Origin: a virus
DNA: 20,416 bases
IMG/VR virus record: IMGVR_UViG_3300009160_000213
Span: 1 to 20,416 of that record
Reading direction: 5' to 3' (one strand)
A program made the position numbers and the translations under genes. Below the pieces are notes generated by a model, which saw only the letters and a list, made by a program, of their open reading frames with translations, searched no databases and was not told the origin of the DNA. Of this stretch, positions 1 to 4,468 are shown in pieces; the first letter of the stretch is position 1; each line of letters starts with the position of its first letter.

Positions 1-583
1 CGAAGGCTCTATCGTTAGTAATTACTGTCTCCAACTCGAAGCCTAGATATACACCCTGCTTAGACACACCCTTGAAGGTAACGGGTGGCTTACAATTATA
101 GTCGTGAACTATGGCGCGACAACGGCACGGGCGACCACTAATGGCTTCCCGACACTCGCAAGGGTCGCTATCGTAGTAACTCTCATTACAATCATCACAA
201 TAGTAGCAACTATCGGAGTAGCAACTATCGCATAGAGTATCATCACCTACGCTAGAGTAATCATTGTCATTACTATAACTTGTTTCGCATTGGCTACAAT
301 AGAAGGTGTTATACTCATAGCAACTCTGACACCAATACTCATCATCTACGCTATAAGTATCATCTCTATCCATACCCGTATCGCAACGCTGGCACTCGGT
401 AGAACACTCTTCACACCATAGGCTATCACTAACCCATCGTAATCTATCCATAGGTTCAACGCTTCTACAATTATCACAAGCATTAGCACACTCTTCACAA
501 TAGTAGTCGCCGTTAATCTCTAAGTTCAAGTCGGCGGGATTACTACAATCGTGGCACTCTAGTTCTTCATCTTTATCTTCCAT
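1..583 (-). CDS. Amidoligase-like protein with tandem zinc-ribbon N-terminus (partial, C-terminus beyond left edge)
   Basis: An open frame reads leftward from ATG at 583-581 through 194 codons and leaves the window. Residues 10-132 hold a ladder of CxxC pairs (10/13, 29/32, 36/39, 57/60, 64/67, 85/88, 96/99, 118/121, then a cluster to about 155). This gives four units of the form CxxC-x15-18-CxxC, as in treble-clef or LIM-like zinc ribbons, set in a very acidic Asp/Glu/Tyr-rich background. At residues 178-186 the sequence VYLGFELET matches the characteristic opening strand of the amidoligase (COOH-NH2 ligase, ATP-grasp-related) family found in many phages; the catalytic core would follow outside the window. 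Family members are thought to form amide bonds on peptides or proteins; the substrate here is unknown. A GAGAGGGGG ribosome site precedes the ATG and a near-consensus promoter lies just upstream. The zinc-ribbon part is certain from sequence; the amidoligase call rests on a short motif. Confidence 0.75.
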   Translation of the reverse strand, partial: MEDKDEELECHDCSNPADLNLEINGDYYCEECANACDNCRSVEPMDRLRWVSDSLWCEECSTECQRCDTGMDRDDTYSVDDEYWCQSCYEYNTFYCSQCETSYSNDNDYSSVGDDTLCDSCYSDSCYYCDDCNESYYDSDPCECREAISGRPCRCRAIVHDYNCKPPVTFKGVSKQGVYLGFELETVITNDRAF

Positions 584-611
584 ATCTACACCCCCTCTCT
601 TTCATAGTTGT

Positions 612-640
612 AGTATAGCATATCTCTATGCCCTTGTCAA
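612..640 (-). promoter_or_regulatory. Sigma70-type promoter for the amidoligase-like gene
   Basis: Read leftward: TTGACA (640-635), a 17-bp spacer, then TATACT (617-612), followed by the ribosome site and ATG at 583. This matches the bacterial consensus at 11 of 12 positions with ideal spacing. The -35 box lies inside the last codons of the upstream 61-aa gene, so the amidoligase-like gene has its own promoter within the leftward gene block. Unlike the three promoters further right it lacks the palindrome over -10. Confidence 0.8.
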
Positions 641-811
641 GTTCCGTTGGTTATCTAGCAAGGCGTTGGATATATGAGAGCGAAGTTCTTGTGCTTCTAT
701 CTCTAATACCTTGAAGTCGTTGCGCTTGTGCGTTTCCTCTTGTAGTCGTAGTGCTTGTCGCACTATCTCTACTTGTCTAGGTGTTAGGTCTAGTAGTAGG
801 TTATCTCCCAC
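626..811 (-). CDS. Small conserved-looking phage protein of unknown function, 61 aa
   Basis: GTG start at 811-809. The product reads LTPRQVEIVRQALRLQEETH in its first half and then continues as charged amphipathic helix to the end, a pattern common in short early proteins of actinobacteriophages. There are no Cys residues, signal peptide or membrane segment. The start lies inside the last codons of the upstream 32-aa ORF (11-nt overlap), suggesting translational coupling, and a purine-rich stretch (GGCGAGAG) precedes it. The 3' end carries the -35 box of the next promoter. I recognise no domain. A helical DNA- or protein-binding role is possible but unproven. Confidence 0.65.
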   Translation of the reverse strand: MGDNLLLDLTPRQVEIVRQALRLQEETHKRNDFKVLEIEAQELRSHISNALLDNQRNLTRA

Positions 812-899
812 GATACTCTCGCCTTCCCATTAGCCTATTGACTCTCGCCGTCAAGGCGATAATCGCTAGTGTTTCCACTAGGATAATTACTTCTAGCAT
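801..899 (-). CDS. Tiny putative membrane protein, 32 aa
   Basis: ATG at 899-897 and TAA at 803-801. Residues 2-18 are almost entirely hydrophobic (LEVIILVETLAIIALTA) and are followed by a basic tail (RVNRLMGRREYRGR). That is the layout of a single-pass membrane peptide with its positive end in the cytoplasm. A GAGAGGATAGG ribosome site sits just upstream, and a strong promoter with a palindromic operator lies 25-55 bp before the start, so this is the first gene of that transcript. Its end overlaps the start of the 61-aa gene by 11 nt in another frame, as expected of a coupled pair. The length is too small for recognition by similarity; support comes from promoter, ribosome site and overlap. 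Confidence 0.5.
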   Translation of the reverse strand: MLEVIILVETLAIIALTARVNRLMGRREYRGR

Positions 900-919
900 A
901 TCCTATCCTCTCTAACTTG

Positions 920-940
920 CGTAAGTGTATCACACTTACG
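920..940 (-). promoter_or_regulatory. Palindromic operator over the -10 box
   Basis: A perfect inverted repeat with 9-nt arms, CGTAAGTGT and ACACTTACG, around a 3-nt centre (21 bp). It covers the -10 hexamer of the leftward promoter at 924-953. Near-identical 15-bp cores recur over two other leftward -10 boxes (1324-1338, 1456-1470), so it is probably the binding site of a dimeric regulator. Confidence 0.65.
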
Positions 941-978
941 GCAGACTTGTCAAGTATCTTGACTAATCGGCGTGTCGC
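924..978 (-). promoter_or_regulatory. Leftward sigma70-type promoter with upstream box
   Basis: Read leftward: box GCGACACGCCGA (978-967), 13 nt, -35 TTGACA (953-948), an 18-bp spacer, then -10 TACACT (929-924). The -35 also forms the right half of a perfect palindrome GTCAAG-ATA-CTTGAC. The first gene downstream is the 32-aa ORF starting at 899. The same box recurs at the same distance upstream of the promoter at 1457-1485. Confidence 0.75.
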
Positions 979-1024
979 GTGTCGGACTCGCACCGACCAC
1001 TATCCGTGCCACTATGGGCGCGAC
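974..1024 (-). other. Stem-loop with tRNA T-arm/acceptor-like shape
   Basis: Read leftward, GTCGCG (1024-1019) can pair with CGCGAC (979-974). Just inside the 3' arm lies a 5-bp stem GTCGG/CCGAC closing the 7-nt loop TGCGAGT. This resembles the acceptor and T-arm of a tRNA, but only about 20 nt separate the two, leaving no room for D and anticodon arms, and no CCA follows. It lies directly after the stop codon (1029) of the 88-aa gene, so it may be a transcript-end structure or a degraded tRNA. Confidence 0.35.
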
Positions 1025-1028
1025 TATC

Positions 1029-1295
1029 TTACTTGTTATGGATATTGTTATTGGTTAGGTGCGTGCGCTCGCTATCTAATTGGTCGCGAAGTCGTGCCAT
1101 AGCCAATTCTGCTTCTTCATCACTTAGGGTCGGGAGTATCCTCTCACCCGCAACGGCGGTAGCCTTGCGAACGCGTCGCATAGCCTTGCCGTGGCTTGTG
1201 TCGGTTAAACGCCACCCGCGAGAGCCTAGCCTTGTGCTAGTTCCCCGAACTTGTCTAGGTGGCATTACGATATTCCCCCCGTAGGGGTTATACAT
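1029..1295 (-). CDS. Small phage protein of unknown function, 88 aa
   Basis: ATG at 1295-1293 with the ribosome site GAGAGAGG about 8 nt upstream. The N-terminal half is rich in Arg, Gly and Ser and strongly basic (PPRQVRGTSTRLGSRGWRL). The C-terminal half starts LPTLSDEEAELAMARLRDQL and is a probable amphipathic helix with alternating charge. An alternative ATG at residue 11 also has a G-rich site before it, so the true start may be 30 nt later. The gene is the first one downstream of the promoter at 1325-1353. No domain is recognised. The basic half would suit nucleic-acid binding, which is inference. Confidence 0.6.
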   Translation of the reverse strand: MYNPYGGNIVMPPRQVRGTSTRLGSRGWRLTDTSHGKAMRRVRKATAVAGERILPTLSDEEAELAMARLRDQLDSERTHLTNNNIHNK

Positions 1296-1323
1296 AATCT
1301 ATTCCTCTCTCTAGGTATTGCCT

Positions 1324-1338
1324 AAGTCTAACACACTT
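1324..1338 (-). promoter_or_regulatory. Second copy of the palindromic operator
   Basis: Read leftward AAGTGT-GTT-AGACTT, differing by one arm position from perfect symmetry. It has the same 15-bp layout as the copies at 923-937 and 1456-1470 and the same placement over a -10 box, here TAGACT. Confidence 0.6.
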
Positions 1339-1378
1339 AATTCTAATATACAAGTTAAGCCGAAGTTCGGGCGAGTCG
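1325..1378 (-). promoter_or_regulatory. Leftward promoter for the 88-aa gene, with upstream box
   Basis: Read leftward: CGACTCGCCCGA (1378-1367), 13 nt, -35-like TTGTAT (1353-1348), a 17-bp spacer, and -10 TAGACT (1330-1325), about 30 nt before the 88-aa gene start. The hexamers are weaker than at the other sites, but the box, spacing and palindrome over -10 match them, which strengthens the call. Confidence 0.55.
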
Positions 1379-1455
1379 TGATACCCACGGGCGACCCGCT
1401 TCTTCTAGGTAACTAATCAAGCCACCCGAACTTCTTGCTTATTAACTTGTAACCG

Positions 1456-1470
1456 AAGTATCTCACACTT
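1456..1470 (-). promoter_or_regulatory. Third copy of the palindromic operator
   Basis: Read leftward AAGTGT-GAG-ATACTT, with one arm mismatch. It overlaps the -10 hexamer GATACT exactly as the other two copies overlap theirs. Confidence 0.6.
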
Positions 1471-1510
1471 AACTTGGAAAGTCAAATTTGATAATTCTTC
1501 GGCGTGTCGC
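1457..1510 (-). promoter_or_regulatory. Leftward sigma70-type promoter with upstream box
   Basis: Read leftward: GCGACACGCCGA (1510-1499), 13 nt, -35 TTGACT (1485-1480), a 17-bp spacer, then -10 GATACT (1462-1457). The 12-bp box is identical to that at 967-978 and the distance to -35 is identical. No clear gene lies between it and the next promoter, so it may add transcription to the 88-aa gene through a leader of roughly 150 nt. Confidence 0.7.
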
Positions 1511-1645
1511 TTGTTTTGGATTAACCCATATTTAATTGACACCCGAAGGATACCACACCTTCCCCCGTTCACCTAATCTATTTTGGATAATCTCATATAG
1601 TAAGACGCTCAAGCGGTGTGAGTTATATCACCGAACACCTGTTCG

Positions 1646-1725
1646 ATTACTGGTGAGTAACCTACTGGTGAGTAACTTATTATGTTACCCGTCAGTAACT
1701 TATTATTATGTTACCCGCGAGTAAT
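1646..1725. repeat. Four-copy array of 16-bp GTTAC-N6-GTAAC-type sites
   Basis: Units at 1646-1661 (ATTAC-TGGTGA-GTAAC), 1661-1676 (CCTAC-TGGTGA-GTAAC), 1684-1699 (GTTAC-CCGTCA-GTAAC) and 1710-1725 (GTTAC-CCGCGA-GTAAT), with a further half-site GTTAC at 1726-1730. The first two are tandem with a 15-bp period; the last two are preceded by similar TTATTATG stretches. Clustered dimer half-sites with fixed 6-bp spacing fit a cooperative repressor/activator site or replication-initiator iterons. Confidence 0.7.
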
Positions 1726-1791
1726 GTTACTTGTCGGTAGATAGTCGGCTAATCAACTAATCTATTTACCGCTATATCTCTTTATCTATAT

Positions 1792-1805
1792 GTCGATTTA
1801 TCGAC
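1792..1805. other. Perfect 14-bp palindrome followed by TTTT
   Basis: GTCGAT-TT-ATCGAC can form a 5-bp stem with a TTTA loop. It is followed by TTTTG on the + strand. It could be a weak terminator or a protein site; the stem is short. Confidence 0.35.
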
Positions 1806-1908
1806 TTTTGACCCCATATGCTTAAGATTGCGCCCGCGTAACGTTTATAGTATCCCTAAATAATTTTCTGTTATATTGTCATATGCCCCTATATATGTCT
1901 AAAACTAT

Positions 1909-1927
1909 AGCCCTGACCAGGGCTTTT
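1909..1927 (+). terminator. Rho-independent terminator-like hairpin
   Basis: AGCCCT-GACC-AGGGCT forms a 6-bp GC-rich stem with a 4-nt loop. It is directly followed by TTT, then AAAG and TTTTT, in the + direction. On the - strand the trailing sequence (ATAGTTTT) is poorer. No + gene lies just upstream in the window, so it may stop stray rightward transcription or act as an attenuator before terL. Confidence 0.5.
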
Positions 1928-1963
1928 AAAGATTTTTCCGTATCTTTTGTTCGCTTTTGCACT

Positions 1964-1992
1964 TTGAACAGGTTATCTATAGTATATAAATA
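1964..1992 (+). promoter_or_regulatory. Possible rightward promoter for the late operon
   Basis: TTGAAC (1964-1969) followed after 17 bp by TAAATA (1987-1992) in an AT-rich tract, about 125 bp before terL. The whole tract is TA-rich, so chance matches are likely; the call rests on the need for a promoter here as much as on the hexamers. Confidence 0.35.
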
Positions 1993-1998
1993 TATATA

Positions 1999-2023
1999 CG
2001 GAGTCGCTCCGTTTAAGACTCCG
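1999..2023 (+). other. Alternative hairpins in the terL leader
   Basis: CGGAG (1999-2003) can pair with CTCCG (2007-2011), or CGGAGTC (1999-2005) with GACTCCG (2017-2023). The two stems share a strand and exclude each other. They lie between the possible promoter and terL, where an RNA switch could act, but no ligand or partner is evident. Confidence 0.35.
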
Positions 2024-2116
2024 CTCCTCCTATATAATATATAATAATATATATAATGGGACATCTATGCCGTTAAGCGGCTAGCGCTAAATGACTGTAA
2101 ATGATGGGACAAACTG

Positions 2117-3985
2117 ATGGGTAGAAAGCCAGGGATTCAAAATATCCCGAAGCGCGAGGCCCAGGAAAAGGTCCTCCAGGTCCTAGCTCAGGGCCAGACT
2201 ATAACGGCCGCTATGGCCACTGTGGGACGTTCTGACGTAGCATTTAGACAATGGGTAGCATCTGACCCTGACTTCAAGGAACGCGCCGAGGGCGCCCGCC
2301 TAGAGGGTAAAGGCATCAAGACTGACTTGAAAGAGTTGGCTAACATTTCCTTCCCCGACTTCTCGGAGCAGTTCCTAGATACCAAGCTCTTTGACCATCA
2401 CCTCGACTGGGTTGATTTAATCGAGGGCCGCGAGCCGCGATGGCTACATCCATCTATGACATATGAACCAGGAGCGGCGAACCGTGTCCTCATCAATGTT
2501 CCCCCAGAACACGCCAAGTCGACGGTCATCACGACGAACTACGTCGTCTACAAAATCGTCACTAATCCTAACGCTCGAGTTATCGTTGTATCCAAGACTC
2601 AAGGAATGGCTAGAAAATTTCTCGGAGCAATCAAGACCAGACTCTCACACCCAGCCTATACAAAACTCCAAGTAGCCTTCGGACCTAACGGAGGATATAA
2701 GGCTGACGCTACACAATGGTCAGCTGATATGATTTACCTAGGCACAGGCCGTGACTCAGGAGAGAAAGACCCTACCGTCCAAGCTCTAGGCTTTGGCTCC
2801 CAGATTTACGGAGCTCGTGCTGACTTGATTATTCTTGATGACGTGGTTATGGGAAGCAACGCCCACGAGTGGGAGAAACAGATTGAGTGGCTACAGAAGG
2901 AAGTTATCACGCGTCTAGGACGCCACGGTAAACTTCTTGTTGTAGGAACCCGCGTATCTCCAATTGACCTCTATAAGATGATTCGTGATGGCGACCAATG
3001 GACAGGTGGCAAGTCACCCTTTACTTACTTTGCACAGCCAGCCGTTCTTGAGTTTGATGAAGACCCAAGCAAATGGAAGACGCTCTGGCCAAAGACTACG
3101 ATGCAGGAGAACCAGATTGATGAAGTTGGAGAAGACGGACTCTACCCTAAGTGGGATGGACCCAGCCTCTTTACTCGAAGGTCTGAGGTTGCTCCGTCGG
3201 TCTGGGCTATGGTCTACCAACAGGAAGACGTTCAAGAAGATTCAATCTTTGCACCAGCCCTTGTCGCAGGGTGCGTCAATGGGATGCGCAAGCGTGGTCC
3301 CCTTAAGGCAGATACTCCAGGACATCCACGGAACATCGAGTCGACCTATACTGTAATAGGATTTGACCCTGCTGTAACTGGACGAAGCGCCTTTGTCGCT
3401 GTTACTTACAATAGGGCTGATGGAAAAATTTATGTTTTGGATTGTGTCAATATGGTTGACCCAACTCCACAGAAAGAAACTGCACTCATTCACGAATGGG
3501 TCGAGAAGTATAGGCCTCAAGAGTTTAGAGTCGAAATCAACGCACATCAAAAATACTATGCTATGGATGATGACTTGCGGAACTTCTTGGCTCAATACGG
3601 ATGCCAGTTAAATTCACACTTCACTGGCAAGAACAAGTGGGACGTATCATTCGGTGTAGCCTCTATGGCTAGCCTCTTTGGAAGTCTTCGTGATGGACGC
3701 TTCCAAGATAATAACATCATAGAAATGCCAAGCAATGAAGGCTCTGAAGGACTTAAGTCTCTTACACAGCAACTCATTACTTGGAAGCCTGACACCAAGA
3801 ACCCAACAGACTGTGTTATGGCTTTATGGTTTGCAATCATCCGCGTCCGCGAACTAATGCAATCTTCAAGCAAAGTTGGAAGATACCAAAAAAATCGTTG
3901 GGCTACTAGAGCGCAAGTCGCTGGTCGTAGTGGAATTAATTTAGACGAAGCCTTTGCAGAGCAATGGGCTGAAACTTATAACTAA
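2117..3985 (+). CDS. terL: Terminase large subunit with N-terminal HTH domain, 622 aa
   Basis: This is the DNA-packaging motor, an ATPase plus nuclease that binds the portal, pumps DNA into the procapsid and cuts it. Residues 128-136 (VPPEHAKST) are a Walker A of the PPxxxKS/T terminase type. LIILDD at 237-242 is Walker B, and GTR at 277-279 fits the coupling motif. The RNase H-like nuclease carries acidic residues at D417 (VIGFDP), E473 (RVEIN) and D565 (TDCVMALW). Residues 12-60 look like the helix-turn-helix of small terminase subunits (QTITAAMATVGRS, then FRQWVASDPDF). No separate small subunit is visible nearby, so a fused TerS-like domain is plausible. At 622 aa it is longer than a typical 450-550 aa TerL, consistent with the extra domain. 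GGGACAA lies 4 nt before the ATG. It heads the rightward operon. Confidence 0.95.
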   Translation: MGRKPGIQNIPKREAQEKVLQVLAQGQTITAAMATVGRSDVAFRQWVASDPDFKERAEGARLEGKGIKTDLKELANISFPDFSEQFLDTKLFDHHLDWVDLIEGREPRWLHPSMTYEPGAANRVLINVPPEHAKSTVITTNYVVYKIVTNPNARVIVVSKTQGMARKFLGAIKTRLSHPAYTKLQVAFGPNGGYKADATQWSADMIYLGTGRDSGEKDPTVQALGFGSQIYGARADLIILDDVVMGSNAHEWEKQIEWLQKEVITRLGRHGKLLVVGTRVSPIDLYKMIRDGDQWTGGKSPFTYFAQPAVLEFDEDPSKWKTLWPKTTMQENQIDEVGEDGLYPKWDGPSLFTRRSEVAPSVWAMVYQQEDVQEDSIFAPALVAGCVNGMRKRGPLKADTPGHPRNIESTYTVIGFDPAVTGRSAFVAVTYNRADGKIYVLDCVNMVDPTPQKETALIHEWVEKYRPQEFRVEINAHQKYYAMDDDLRNFLAQYGCQLNSHFTGKNKWDVSFGVASMASLFGSLRDGRFQDNNIIEMPSNEGSEGLKSLTQQLITWKPDTKNPTDCVMALWFAIIRVRELMQSSSKVGRYQKNRWATRAQVAGRSGINLDEAFAEQWAETYN

Positions 3986-3995
3986 GGAGAAATGA

Positions 3996-4172
3996 ATGGC
4001 TATAAATAATCCTGCATTTGGTAAAACAGACGCTCAAATGGCTAAAATTTTTGGTCTGTCAGCACCTGAATTTCAAAAGGCTAAAAAACAAATTATTGCA
4101 GAAATGACTAAACCAAAAGTTCCTAAGGCTCCCAAGGCTATTGTAATTCCAAAACCAAAATTAAAAAAATAA
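3996..4172 (+). CDS. Small basic hypothetical protein, 58 aa
   Basis: ATG at 3996 follows an AAGGAGA ribosome site that overlaps the end of terL. The start reads MAINNPAFGKTDAQMAKIFG, with a short predicted helix. The last third is a Lys/Pro repeat region (KPKVPKAPKAIVIPKPKLKK). It is too short for family recognition. The good ribosome site, tight packing after terL and composition like the other small basic proteins of this genome support a real gene. A nucleic-acid-binding or internal head role is only a guess. Confidence 0.6.
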   Translation: MAINNPAFGKTDAQMAKIFGLSAPEFQKAKKQIIAEMTKPKVPKAPKAIVIPKPKLKK

Positions 4173-4198
4173 TTTCCCTTTAACTGTTAGGAAGCAAA

Positions 4199-4441
4199 AT
4201 GAGAGAACGCACAACTGGTGGCATTAGTGGCAAGGGTGGCAAAAATGTAAACCCAGTATATGGTTTAGTTAATAAATTTGAAAAATACTTTGATAATATG
4301 TCAAAAGAATTTACTGAGCAAAACTCTGTTAAAAATAAATATGGTGTAAAAAGCAAAGAATATAAAGAAGCCAACCGTCAAGTAAAAGGTGCCGTGCTAC
4401 AAGGTCGCCGTTACACCAAAAATGGCAATCAAATTAAATAA
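4199..4441 (+). CDS. Small hypothetical protein with C-terminal LQGRRY motif, 80 aa
   Basis: ATG at 4199 with TTAGGA upstream. The N-terminus is Gly- and Lys-rich (GGISGKGGKN), the middle is a charged helix (residues about 20-60), and the C-terminus reads GAVLQGRRYTKNGNQIK. That tail closely matches the tail of the 92-aa protein at 17375-17653 (GALLQGRKYDNKTGKQIKKK), although the rest of the two proteins is unlike. It lies between terL and portal, a slot that in other phages can hold small packaging or head accessory proteins. Function unknown. Confidence 0.7.
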   Translation: MRERTTGGISGKGGKNVNPVYGLVNKFEKYFDNMSKEFTEQNSVKNKYGVKSKEYKEANRQVKGAVLQGRRYTKNGNQIK

Positions 4442-4468
4442 TTTTTTTAATCAATCGTTAGGACAACA

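Larger units (their letters stand above)
1296..2116. other. Divergent intergenic control region without a convincing gene
   Basis: About 820 bp between the leftward 88-aa gene and rightward terL. The right part (about 1740-2060) is very AT-rich. It contains two leftward promoters, an inverted repeat with arms near 1353-1371 and 1425-1448 (both with AAGTTAA and AAGTTCGGG when read in opposite directions), a palindrome CCGAAGTTCGG at 1360-1370, a CGGTG-N10-CACCG repeat at 1614-1633, four 16-bp operator-like sites, hairpins, a rightward terminator-like element and a possible rightward promoter. Open frames here are short, lack ribosome sites and look random. A regulatory switch or a replication origin are both possible. 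Confidence 0.6.

Noticed and set aside
974-1024. A complete tRNA gene on the - strand
   Set aside because: Only T-arm and acceptor-like stems exist; D and anticodon arms and CCA are missing.
979-1284. A 101-codon rightward open frame opposite the 88-aa leftward gene
   Set aside because: No ribosome site, odd composition, and the antisense 88-aa frame has a promoter and ribosome site. Treated as a shadow.
1360-1425. A 21-codon leftward frame starting TTG (about 1424), reading MISYLEEAGRPW, downstream of the promoter at 1457-1485
   Set aside because: It would fit the transcript, but the start is TTG with a poor ribosome site and the length is too small to support.
1541-1575. A possible fourth copy of the palindromic promoter (leftward GGTGTGGTATCCTT)
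   Set aside because: The -10-like TATCCT is present, but no fair -35 lies 16-18 bp upstream and the palindrome is broken.
1536-1724. A 62-codon rightward open frame across the GTTAC/GTAAC array
   Set aside because: Its protein sequence reflects the repeats, and it lacks a ribosome site.
1879-2064. A 61-codon leftward open frame in the AT-rich tract
   Set aside because: Tyr/Ile-rich product created by TA-rich DNA; no ribosome site; spans the terminator-like hairpin.
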